Below, in pieces: positions 1 through 6,178 of a stretch of DNA of 9,758 nucleotides. Positions within the stretch are counted from its first letter, which is position 1; each line of letters begins with the position of its first letter. The DNA comes from Actinomycetota bacterium (GTDB lineage: Bacteria; Actinomycetota; Thermoleophilia; Gaiellales; Gaiellaceae). The stretch is from positions 1 through 9,758 of the forward strand of contig JACCTQ010000216.1 of the NCBI GenBank assembly GCA_013812265.1, written 5' to 3'. The translations under genes and the position numbers were made by a program. The notes below the pieces were generated by a model, which was not told the origin of the DNA, did no database searches, and saw only the letters and a program-made list of their open reading frames with translations.

Positions 1-1
1 C

Positions 2-355
2 CTACTGATCGCGACGCCCGAGTACAACCACGGGACGTCCGGCCTACTGAAGAACGCGATCGACTGGGCATCGCGCCCCGCGCGGCAATCGGTTCTCGAT
101 GCCAAGCCAGTCGCCTTGATGGGGGCCTCGACCGGGCTCGGAGGCACCGCCCGGGCACAGGCCGACGTACGCGACACACTCGCGTTCCCCGGGGCCCAGG
201 CGATGGCTGAGCCCGAGCTCTACGTCTCGCGCGCAAAGACGAAGTTCGACCAGTTGCGGTTAACAGACGAGCCGACCCGGGCTGCGCTCCGGGAGTTGTT
301 GGAGGCGCTCGTGGACTGGACCGAGCGGTTGCGCACCCTCACGGCTGCGGCCTGA
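2..355 (+). CDS. NADPH-dependent FMN reductase family protein, C-terminal part (5' end outside window)
   Basis: The frame is open from the left edge to a TGA at 353-355, giving 117 visible residues. Near the start it reads TPEYNHGTSGLLKNAIDW and then GASTGLGGTARAQ. These match the flavodoxin-like NADPH-dependent FMN reductase family (FMN_red; SsuE, chromate and azo reductase relatives), where the TPEYN...LKNAIDW segment lies against the flavin and the GAS.G..GG loop follows the next strand. Such proteins are usually about 180-190 residues, so roughly 65-70 N-terminal residues, including the FMN-phosphate loop, should lie to the left. The likely role is cytosolic transfer of electrons from NAD(P)H through bound FMN to flavins, quinones or metal ions; the actual substrate cannot be read from the sequence. 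The TTG at 116 or ATG at 119 are internal codons, not starts, because homology continues upstream. A hairpin overlaps the stop codon, and a tRNA gene lies convergent downstream. Confidence 0.88.
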   Translation, partial: LLIATPEYNHGTSGLLKNAIDWASRPARQSVLDAKPVALMGASTGLGGTARAQADVRDTLAFPGAQAMAEPELYVSRAKTKFDQLRLTDEPTRAALRELLEALVDWTERLRTLTAAA

Positions 356-361
356 GGGTGC
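333..361. terminator. Stem-loop overlapping the reductase stop codon, probable bidirectional terminator
   Basis: GCACCCTCA (333-341) pairs perfectly with TGAGGGTGC (353-361). The 11-base loop can form a further GGC/GCC mini-stem. The TGA stop of the reductase lies inside the right arm. The element sits between two convergent genes (the reductase on + and tRNA-Pro on -), where a terminator serving both strands is expected. No T-run follows on either strand, so this would be a tract-less terminator of the kind often proposed in GC-rich bacteria. The pairing is seen directly; termination is inferred. Confidence 0.5.
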
Positions 362-373
362 ACCCAAGGTGAG

Positions 374-448
374 TCGGGGCGGCCGGATTCGAACCGGCGG
401 CCTCGTGCTCCCAAAGCACGCGCGCTAACCAGGCTGCGCTACGCCCCG
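374..448 (-). tRNA. tRNA-Pro (anticodon TGG)
   Basis: The minus strand folds into a complete 75-nt cloverleaf. The acceptor stem is CGGGGCG/CGCCCCG with discriminator A. The D arm is GCGC-AGCCTGGTTA-GCGC. The anticodon arm is CGTGC-TTTGGGA-GCACG, giving anticodon TGG. The variable loop has 5 nt, and the T arm is GCCGG-TTCGAAT-CCGGC. The C1:G72 pair and a G after the anticodon fit bacterial proline tRNA. It reads CCN proline codons, especially CCA. The 3' CCA is not encoded (CTC follows), so it must be added by nucleotidyltransferase. A TACACT -10-like hexamer lies 8 bases upstream, implying a very short 5' leader. Confidence 0.96.
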
Positions 449-456
449 CCGCTCGC

Positions 457-462
457 AGTGTA
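457..462 (-). promoter_or_regulatory. Candidate -10 element of tRNA-Pro
   Basis: On the minus strand TACACT fits the TAnnnT consensus and lies 8 bases before the mature tRNA 5' end. Transcription would therefore begin at or within a base or two of the tRNA. No good -35 is seen at 16-18 bp spacing; a TTGAAG at 476-481 is only 13 bp away. Short match, so moderate to low confidence. Confidence 0.35.
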
Positions 463-533
463 GAGGCGAGCTGGGCTTCAATTCGTTTCGGAGTGCCTGG
501 CGACTCCGAGGCGTCACTCTGAGACGAGTTCGA

Positions 534-539
534 TAGCTT
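534..539 (+). promoter_or_regulatory. Candidate -10 element of the EamA permease gene
   Basis: TAGCTT fits TAnnnT and ends 7 bases before the GTG at 547. At that spacing the transcript would start on the start codon (leaderless). No Shine-Dalgarno precedes the GTG, which fits a leaderless message. No recognisable -35 hexamer is present. Confidence 0.3.
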
Positions 540-546
540 CGGCGGC

Positions 547-1497
547 GTGGTGGATTCAGTTCCGCGGGCGGCTCGTCCGGCGCGCATCGACCCCCGCCGC
601 TGGCTCGGCTACACAATGGTCGCGACCGCGGCCGTCCTCTTCGCGGTCAACGGAACGGTTTCCAAGGTCCTGCTCGAGGCCGGCATCTCCTCCGAGCGCT
701 TGACACAGATTCGGGTTACGGGCGCGCTCCTTGCTCTCGCCGCCGTGCTGGTCGCCGTGCGTCCCAGAGCTTTGCGGGTAGACGTCGGAGAGCTGCCTTT
801 CCTGGCGATCTTCGGAATCTGCGCCGTCGCCCTGGTCCAGTGGTTCTACTTCATCGCGATCCACCGGCTGCAGATCGGCATAGCTCTGCTCATCCAGTAT
901 CTGGCCCCGCTCCTCGTGGCGCTGTGGGCTCGATTCGTCATGCACGAAAAGGTTCGCGCGCGGATCTGGGTGGCTCTTGGCCTGGCGCTGCTCGGCCTCT
1001 CGCTCGTAGTGGAAGTCTGGGCGGGCGGGGCACTGGACGGGCTCGGAGTGGCAGCGTCGCTGATGGCCGCAGGAACCTTTGCCGCGTACATCCTGATGGC
1101 GGAGCGCGGGGTCGGCCGGCGCGATCCCATCTCGCTTATGTGGTTTGGATTCCTCTTCGCGGCGCTCTTCTGGGCCGTCATCGAGCCCTGGTGGAGCTTC
1201 GCCGCGCGGGTGGTCGGCGACGAGGTCTCGCTGCTCGGCAATCTCGCCGGCACGCGCGCTCCGATCTGGCTCCTGATTTGCTGGATGGTGCTGCTCGGGA
1301 CCGTCGTCCCGTTCGTGCTCATCGTCGGCGCCCTGAGACACATACCGGCCGCCAGGGTGGCGATCATCGCGATGCTGGAGCCGGTCGTCGCGACGGGAGT
1401 CGCCTACGCCTGGCTGGGGGAGACGCTGGGAGCGCCGCAGCTGGTTGGCGGCGCCATCGTACTGGGGGGCATCCTTCTGGCCCAGACGGCCCGCTGA
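547..1497 (+). CDS. EamA/DMT-superfamily transporter (10 membrane helices)
   Basis: A 316-residue integral membrane protein of the drug/metabolite transporter superfamily, built as two EamA halves of five helices each. Hydrophobic segments are visible at roughly residues 22-42, 54-68, 80-105, 110-132, 138-156, 162-184, 195-216, 234-260, 265-288 and 292-314. Family signatures are the first-half LIQYLAPLLVALWARF segment with its helix-ending glutamate, and the second-half MLEPVVATGVAYAWLGE followed by GGAIVLGGILLAQ. Length and helix number are normal. Members export amino acids, metabolites or drugs; the substrate cannot be told here. I chose the GTG at 547 because it gives a short Arg-rich cytoplasmic tail (RPARIDPRRW) before helix 1 and has a -10-like motif 7 bases upstream. 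ATG at 616 is an alternative but cuts into helix 1. The gene stands alone and is convergent with the response regulator, whose stop lies 23 bases beyond its own. Confidence 0.92.
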   Translation: MVDSVPRAARPARIDPRRWLGYTMVATAAVLFAVNGTVSKVLLEAGISSERLTQIRVTGALLALAAVLVAVRPRALRVDVGELPFLAIFGICAVALVQWFYFIAIHRLQIGIALLIQYLAPLLVALWARFVMHEKVRARIWVALGLALLGLSLVVEVWAGGALDGLGVAASLMAAGTFAAYILMAERGVGRRDPISLMWFGFLFAALFWAVIEPWWSFAARVVGDEVSLLGNLAGTRAPIWLLICWMVLLGTVVPFVLIVGALRHIPAARVAIIAMLEPVVATGVAYAWLGETLGAPQLVGGAIVLGGILLAQTAR

Positions 1498-1520
1498 CAC
1501 GGCACAGGAGGACCCTCAGC

Positions 1521-1952
1521 TCAGAACGACCCCCGGCGCAGCGACGCGAGCCTCTCCCGCCGGAGATTATCCTGCTCACCTCTCGCCGCCCGCGCCACCA
1601 TGTCGCGAACCAGCGGCGCCAACGCCACCGGGTTGAAGGGCTTGGTGACGTACTCGATGCCCCCGATCTCGAGCCCGCGAGCATGGTCGCGCACCTCTGC
1701 CCGAGCGGTAAGGAAGATGATGGGAATGCCCGCCGTCTCCGGCTGCTCGAGGAGCGTTTCGGCGACCTGCCACCCGTCGAGGATCGGCATCATCACGTCC
1801 AGCAAGACAACGTCCGGCCGTTCACGTCGCGCGATCTCGAGCCCGGCGCGTCCGTCGCCGGCCTCCAGCACCTCCATCCCCTCGACCTCCAGGTTGACGC
1901 GGCACAGCAGCCTGATCGGCGCCTCGTCATCGACGATCAGGACGCGAATCAT
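1521..1952 (-). CDS. Single-domain response regulator (receiver only)
   Basis: A 143-residue CheY-like receiver. The start MIRVLIVDDE supplies the acidic pair D8/D9. The phospho-acceptor is D52 in VVLLDVMMP, T82 lies in FLTAR, and K104 lies in YVTKPF, so the full catalytic set is present. The receiver fold fills about residues 1-120. The remainder is a short Arg-rich tail (ARAARGEQDNLRRERLASLRR) with no DNA-binding or enzymatic output domain. It should therefore act by protein-protein contact, as CheY, DivK or Spo0F do, or pass phosphate on. The ATG at 1950-1952 overlaps the TGA of the upstream kinase (1949-1951) as ATGA, so the two are almost surely translationally coupled. GAGG occurs just before the ATG. 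The frame stays open upstream to 2009, but that stretch lies inside the kinase and does not look like a receiver. The natural input is the adjacent kinase, though this is inferred from position. Confidence 0.93.
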   Translation of the reverse strand: MIRVLIVDDEAPIRLLCRVNLEVEGMEVLEAGDGRAGLEIARRERPDVVLLDVMMPILDGWQVAETLLEQPETAGIPIIFLTARAEVRDHARGLEIGGIEYVTKPFNPVALAPLVRDMVARAARGEQDNLRRERLASLRRGSF

Positions 1953-4900
1953 GCCCTCGGGAGCTCGAACACGAAGGTGGCGCCCTTTCCTTCGGCAGAC
2001 GAGACCCACATGCGCCCGCCCATTGCGAGCACGAGTCCACGCGCGACGAAGAGGCTGAGCCCCGGGCCCCCGCCGTTGGTCGCCGTGCCGCCCTGAGGCG
2101 CACGGTAGAACTTCGTGAAGATCCGCGCCTGCTCCGATTGGGAGATGCCCACGCCCTCGTCGGCAACGCGCAGTTGAATCGCGTTTTCCTTCCCCCGTCC
2201 GGCCACCGTGACAGTGCCCCCCGTCGGCGAGAACTTGATCGCGTTGTCGACGAGATTGCGGAACACCTCCGCGAGACAGTCCCGGTCGGCGTTGACGGTC
2301 AAGGGCTCGGGCGGGAGGTCGATCACGAGTCGGTGCTCACTCGCCTGCGCGTCGTGGATGCTCTCGATCACTTCCAAGACGACCGCCCGCACATCCGTGG
2401 CGGTAAGCCGGAGCTCGAGATCACCGCTGTCCAGGCGAGCGACGCTCAGGAGTGAGTCGACGATCTTCGTCAGGCGCTCAGCCTCGGACACGATGTATGC
2501 GAGAAACGTGCGGCGCTCTTCGTCGTCGAACAGCAACTCACTCCGCAGAAGCGTTGCCGCGAAGCCGTAGATCGAGGTCAGCGGCGTTCGCAGCTCGTGC
2601 GAGACGGTCGAGACGAAATCCGATCTCATCTGCTCCACGAGGCGTTCGGCCGAGATGTCACGAAACGCGAGCAGACGCCCGGCCACGGCGCCCGCGGCGT
2701 CGCGCATCACCGCCTCTGTCACCGACAGCCAGACCTCCTCGCCGCCACGGACGATCGACAGCGTTCTCTTGCCGACCGGAGCGTCGCCCTCCGAGGCGAT
2801 GCTCCGCTGCAGGACGTCGTCCGGTGTCCTGCCGAGTGCCTCCGAGGTGGGGATGCCGGTGATCTGCTCGGCGGCGTCGTTCCAGAGCAAGACCTTTCCG
2901 TCGCGGTCCGTGGCCACGATGGCGTCGGCGATGTTCGCGAGGATGGCATCGCTTCGCTCCTTTTCCAGCGCGACACGCTGATAGAGCTCCGCGTTGGAAA
3001 GCGCCGCGGACGCGTTCGCCGCGAGGGCGAGCAAGGCGTCGATCTCGTCTTCCCGCCAGAAACGTGGCTCGCGCGCATACACCGAAAGCACGCCATGCAA
3101 GCCACCCTGCGGTCCGGTCAGCGGAACGCCGAGGTAGGCGCGATACCCGGAAGCGAGCATCGGATCGGCCCCGACCAGGGGCTCGTAGTCACCGACCGCC
3201 TCGACGGCGACTGGCGCCCGCGACTGGAACACGTCGCCGGCGAGCCATCCGCTTGCGCGGGCACGCGAGCCGAGCGCCCCCCGGGCACCATCACCCGTCG
3301 CCGCCCGGACAACGAGCTCGTCGCCCTCGAGTACGAGTATCGCGCACGCCTCCACGTCGAGGAGCGCCGGAGCGTGCTGCACGACCTCGTCGAGCACGCC
3401 CGCCGGGTCGAGCTCCGTCGCGAGCAAGCTCCCCGTTCGAGCGAGCTGCTGCGCGAGCGCGCGCGAGCTCCGCTCGGCTTCGAAGAGCTCGCTCCGCTCG
3501 AGTGCGCCTTCGGCCGCGCCCGCGAGGTGGCGTGCGAGTTCCAGGTCGTCGTCGGTGAAGGTTCGCTCCTCGCCGAAGAACACGAGTACGAGCGCCGCGT
3601 CGGAGGTGGCCGGATCGGTGACGGGGATCGCGAACAGCGACCGGCAGCCGGCTGCCAGCAGCAGTTCGCGCCACGCATCGTCGAAACGGTCGTCGTCGCG
3701 GATGGAGCCGGCCGTGAGGATGCGGGCGTCCCGCGCGCTCGCGGCCAGAGCGCTCGCCGTGTCGGGCAAGCCTTCGGAGAGAACGCGAGCTAGCTCCTGC
3801 GGAAGAGCTTGCGACCCTGCGAGGACGAGGCTTGCCCGGCCCGGCATGAGCGCCGCCGCGAACTGCCCGCCCAGCGCTTCGCTTGCCGCCTGCGCAACGG
3901 CGTCCATGGTCTCCGTCAGGGACAGGGGTTCACCGAGAACGGCCGCGATCCGGTAGAAGCCGCGCTGGATTCGTGCCTGGCGCTCGCTGCGCTCGAAACT
4001 GACCGCGTTGCGGAGCGCAAGCGCCGCCAGGCTCGCGTAACCCTCGAGCACAGCCGCGTCTTCCGAACCGAAGACTCGGGTGGAGTCCCGAGTGGAGACA
4101 CCGAGTACCCCTCGCCTGTCACCAGACCACATCATCGGAGCGACGAGCGCAGAGGCGAAGCTCTCGTAGGCGGGATGGGGGACGGTGTACGGCAGCTCGG
4201 GATGCTCGGGCGTCGCGACGCTGCGGCCGCGACGGAGCGCTTCGCCGGCCAGCCCGTCATCAGCAGGAAACTCCGACTCGAGCAGCTTGGGATCGAGCCG
4301 GTAGACAGCGGTGCAGCGCAGCGTCCCGCGCTTGGGATCGTGGAGGTAGCAGTCGGCGGCGTCCGCATCGAGCAGCCGCGTGACTTCGACCACGAGTCGC
4401 TCGAGTACGGCGTCGAGCCGAAGGTCGCTGGTCACGACCTGGGCAGCTTGGAAGAGCGCGGAGGCTCGCTCGAGCCGACGGTCGCTTTGCTCGAGCAGCC
4501 GCACCAGGTGAATCGCCAGGCCGGCTTCCTGAGCGACCGCCTCGGCGAGCTCGGTCTCGACTTCCGACCACGGCCATACCTCCGCTCGGTGGAGAGTGAA
4601 GGCGCCGATAACCTCGTCGAAGACGATCATCGGCGTGGACAGGACCGCTCGGGCGCCGAGGCGCAGCAGTGTCTCGCGCCCGCCGAGCGAGGGGTCGTCG
4701 AGCTCGGGTGCGCTGGCGATGTCCGAGATTGTGATCGTTTGGCGCTCGCGGATCGCGAGGTTGGTGCCGGCAAGCCGTTCGGTCTCCTCACCGATCGCCG
4801 GCAGACCCTCCTCGTGCCATTCGGCTCCGATCGACATCCGGTCGCCGCGGCGCTCGAGCCGAATGAAACAGCGGGCCACACCGAGTGCGCGTCCCGCCTC

Positions 4901-5032
4901 GGTGACGGCCGCACGCAAGGCCGCGTCGAGGTCCAGCTCGGAGCGGATCCGGCGGGAGATGTTTCCGACGAGCCGCTCCCGCTCGAGCGCCTGCGCGACG
5001 GCTGACTCCTGGTGGAGATTGCCCGTTTTCAT
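1949..5032 (-). CDS. Soluble hybrid-free sensor histidine kinase: GAF x4, PAS, HisKA, HATPase
   Basis: A large cytoplasmic sensor kinase, 1027 residues from the ATG at 5032. In order (approximate residues): GAF 34-177, GAF 207-347, GAF 367-517, GAF 542-679, PAS 692-797 (ANIADAIVATDRDGKVLLWN), HisKA 800-867 with phospho-His812 in STVSHELRTPLTSI, and HATPase about 917-1027. The HATPase has the N-box (NLVDNAIKFSP, Asn930), the G1 box ADEGVGI and a G2 box GGGPGLSLF. No membrane helix or signal peptide is visible, so it should sense an intracellular cue through the GAF/PAS array. No bilin-type Cys-His pair or clear haem ligand was recognised, so the ligand is unknown. Phosphate should pass to the receiver encoded next (ATGA overlap). 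Start choice: the frame also opens at ATG 5116, adding 28 unconvincing residues and leaving only 26 bp to ispH. ATG 5032 has a TATCAT motif upstream and a more credible divergent promoter gap. I favour 5032 modestly. Confidence 0.9.
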   Translation of the reverse strand: MKTGNLHQESAVAQALERERLVGNISRRIRSELDLDAALRAAVTEAGRALGVARCFIRLERRGDRMSIGAEWHEEGLPAIGEETERLAGTNLAIRERQTITISDIASAPELDDPSLGGRETLLRLGARAVLSTPMIVFDEVIGAFTLHRAEVWPWSEVETELAEAVAQEAGLAIHLVRLLEQSDRRLERASALFQAAQVVTSDLRLDAVLERLVVEVTRLLDADAADCYLHDPKRGTLRCTAVYRLDPKLLESEFPADDGLAGEALRRGRSVATPEHPELPYTVPHPAYESFASALVAPMMWSGDRRGVLGVSTRDSTRVFGSEDAAVLEGYASLAALALRNAVSFERSERQARIQRGFYRIAAVLGEPLSLTETMDAVAQAASEALGGQFAAALMPGRASLVLAGSQALPQELARVLSEGLPDTASALAASARDARILTAGSIRDDDRFDDAWRELLLAAGCRSLFAIPVTDPATSDAALVLVFFGEERTFTDDDLELARHLAGAAEGALERSELFEAERSSRALAQQLARTGSLLATELDPAGVLDEVVQHAPALLDVEACAILVLEGDELVVRAATGDGARGALGSRARASGWLAGDVFQSRAPVAVEAVGDYEPLVGADPMLASGYRAYLGVPLTGPQGGLHGVLSVYAREPRFWREDEIDALLALAANASAALSNAELYQRVALEKERSDAILANIADAIVATDRDGKVLLWNDAAEQITGIPTSEALGRTPDDVLQRSIASEGDAPVGKRTLSIVRGGEEVWLSVTEAVMRDAAGAVAGRLLAFRDISAERLVEQMRSDFVSTVSHELRTPLTSIYGFAATLLRSELLFDDEERRTFLAYIVSEAERLTKIVDSLLSVARLDSGDLELRLTATDVRAVVLEVIESIHDAQASEHRLVIDLPPEPLTVNADRDCLAEVFRNLVDNAIKFSPTGGTVTVAGRGKENAIQLRVADEGVGISQSEQARIFTKFYRAPQGGTATNGGGPGLSLFVARGLVLAMGGRMWVSSAEGKGATFVFELPRA

Positions 5033-5043
5033 GCCGGATTCGG

Positions 5044-5049
5044 ATGATA
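5044..5049 (-). promoter_or_regulatory. Candidate -10 element of the kinase/receiver operon
   Basis: On the minus strand TATCAT (5 of 6 matches to TATAAT) lies 11 bases before ATG 5032, implying a leader of only about 4-5 nt. There is no recognisable -35. It supports 5032 over 5116 as the kinase start, but a lone hexamer is weak evidence. Confidence 0.3.
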
Positions 5050-5130
5050 GGCAGTCGAGAGCCTGCTCGCGGACGCGGGAGCCCGATAGCAGCGGTTCGA
5101 CGGCCCAAGGCTTCATTTTGAAACGAGTTC

Positions 5131-5136
5131 TAAGAT
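5131..5136 (+). promoter_or_regulatory. Candidate -10 element of ispH (leaderless)
   Basis: TAAGAT fits TAnnnT and is followed by exactly 6 bases before the GTG at 5143, so transcription would start on or next to the start codon. The gene lacks a Shine-Dalgarno sequence, which agrees. TTGAAA at 5118-5123 resembles a -35 but is only 7 bp away, too close for normal sigma-70 spacing. Confidence 0.4.
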
Positions 5137-5142
5137 GACAGG

Positions 5143-6099
5143 GTGGTTGAACGCGTCCTGCTCGCTTCCCCCCGCGGCTATTGCGCCGGGGTCGAACGCG
5201 CCGTCGAGACGGTCGAGCGCGCGCTCGATCTCCACGGTCCGCCGGTTTACGTGCGCAAACAGATCGTCCACAACGCGCACGTCGTGCGCGAGCTGGAGGG
5301 GCGAGGCGCGGTGTTCGTGGAAAGCGAGGAGAACGTCCCCCACGGAGCGACCCTGGTGCTCTCGGCTCACGGTGTCGCTCCGACGGTGCACGAGAACGCG
5401 GCAGGTCGAGGGCTCGCCACCATCGATGCCACGTGCCCGCTCGTGACCAAGGTCCACGTTGAGGCGCGACGGTACGCGCAGGAGGGCTACACGATCGTTC
5501 TCATCGGGCACGCGGGCCACGAGGAGGTCGTGGGCACGACCGGTGAAGCGCCCGATGCGATCGTGCTCGTGCAGACGGTGGACGATGCCGAGCAGCTCGA
5601 TCTGCCCGCCGACACCAAGCTGGCCTACATCACGCAGACGACGCTGTCGGTTGACGAGACGAACGGGATCATCGCCGTCCTCCGTCGCCGCTTCCCGCAC
5701 ATTCATGCACCGAAGAAGGAAGACATCTGCTACGCCACCTCGAACCGCCAGTGGGCGGTCAAGGAGATGCTCGGGGAGATCGACCTCCTGCTCGTGATCG
5801 GCTCGCGCAACAGCTCGAACTCGAACCGCCTCGTAGAAGCTGCCCGCGGCGCAGGTGTGGCCGCTTACCTGATCGACGACGAGTCCGAGATCGAGGAGAC
5901 ATGGCTCGAGGAGGTGCGAACGGTCGGAGTGACATCGGGCGCGTCGGCCCCGGAGAAGCTCGTCACCCGCGTGTGCGACTGGTTCACGAGCCGCGGCGTC
6001 CTGCGGATCGAGCCGTTCCGCTCGGTTCAGGAGGACATCGTCTTCAAGCTCCCACTGGAACTTCGGCGCCGGCAGCGGCTCAGCGTCGAAAACCGCTGA
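5143..6099 (+). CDS. ispH: 4-hydroxy-3-methylbut-2-enyl diphosphate reductase
   Basis: IspH (LytB) catalyses the last step of the MEP (non-mevalonate) isoprenoid pathway. It reduces HMBPP to IPP and DMAPP using a [4Fe-4S] cluster in the cytosol. All three cluster cysteines are present: C14 in RGYCAGVERAV, C98 in DATCPLVTKVH and C196 in DICYATSNRQ. Substrate-binding residues are also there: His43 in VHNAHVV, His76 in SAHGV, the catalytic glutamate E127 in GHEEVVGT, T167 in TQTTLS, and the NSSNSNRL loop (223-230). At 318 residues it has normal full length for the family. I took the GTG at 5143 because the protein begins directly at the conserved first strand (VERVLLASPRGYC) and a -10-like TAAGAT sits 6 bases ahead. 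It is divergent from the sensor kinase and ends before a strong stem-loop. No other MEP gene is in the window. A small deviation is TSNRQ where many family members have TQNRQ. Confidence 0.97.
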   Translation: MVERVLLASPRGYCAGVERAVETVERALDLHGPPVYVRKQIVHNAHVVRELEGRGAVFVESEENVPHGATLVLSAHGVAPTVHENAAGRGLATIDATCPLVTKVHVEARRYAQEGYTIVLIGHAGHEEVVGTTGEAPDAIVLVQTVDDAEQLDLPADTKLAYITQTTLSVDETNGIIAVLRRRFPHIHAPKKEDICYATSNRQWAVKEMLGEIDLLLVIGSRNSSNSNRLVEAARGAGVAAYLIDDESEIEETWLEEVRTVGVTSGASAPEKLVTRVCDWFTSRGVLRIEPFRSVQEDIVFKLPLELRRRQRLSVENR

Positions 6100-6133
6100 C
6101 CGCGGGTAACCGTCTTGCGCAGCAATGTGTCAT

Positions 6134-6167
6134 GCGCGGGCGGGCGACCCCGTCTGCCCGCCCGCGC
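6134..6167. terminator. Perfect 12-bp stem-loop between convergent genes
   Basis: GCGCGGGCGGGC (6134-6145) pairs without mismatch with GCCCGCCCGCGC (6156-6167) around a 10-base loop. It lies 35 bases past the ispH stop and 12 bases beyond the stop of the convergent secreted-protein gene, so it can serve both strands. The stem is all G/C and no T-run follows on either side. The structure is certain; terminator function is inferred from placement. Confidence 0.7.
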
Positions 6168-6178
6168 TGGGAGGGGAC

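Noticed and set aside
556..1500. 314-codon minus-strand open frame mirroring the permease gene
   Set aside because: The product is highly charged and repeat-like without any motif. The + strand gives a textbook ten-helix EamA protein. It is a GC-driven shadow.
1953..2009. N-terminal extension of the response regulator to 2009
   Set aside because: This segment lies inside the kinase HATPase coding sequence, is Arg-rich, and the receiver fold begins exactly at MIRVLIVDDE with an ATGA coupling.
840..2096. 418-codon + strand frame spanning the end of the permease and the receiver gene
   Set aside because: It crosses two well-supported genes, and its translation is Arg/Pro-rich with no recognisable domain.
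2597..5005. Two long open frames of 398 codons each (2597-3793 and 3809-5005) on the + strand, antisense to the kinase gene
   Set aside because: Their translations are low-complexity, Arg/Gly/Glu-rich and show no domain, while the minus strand encodes clear GAF, PAS and kinase motifs. Long antisense frames are expected from high third-position GC; the equal lengths look coincidental.
1521..5032. Phytochrome-like or haem-based sensor assignment for the kinase
   Set aside because: I saw no bilin-attachment Cys-His pair, no PHY-type tongue motif and no clear haem-ligand context in any of the GAF domains.
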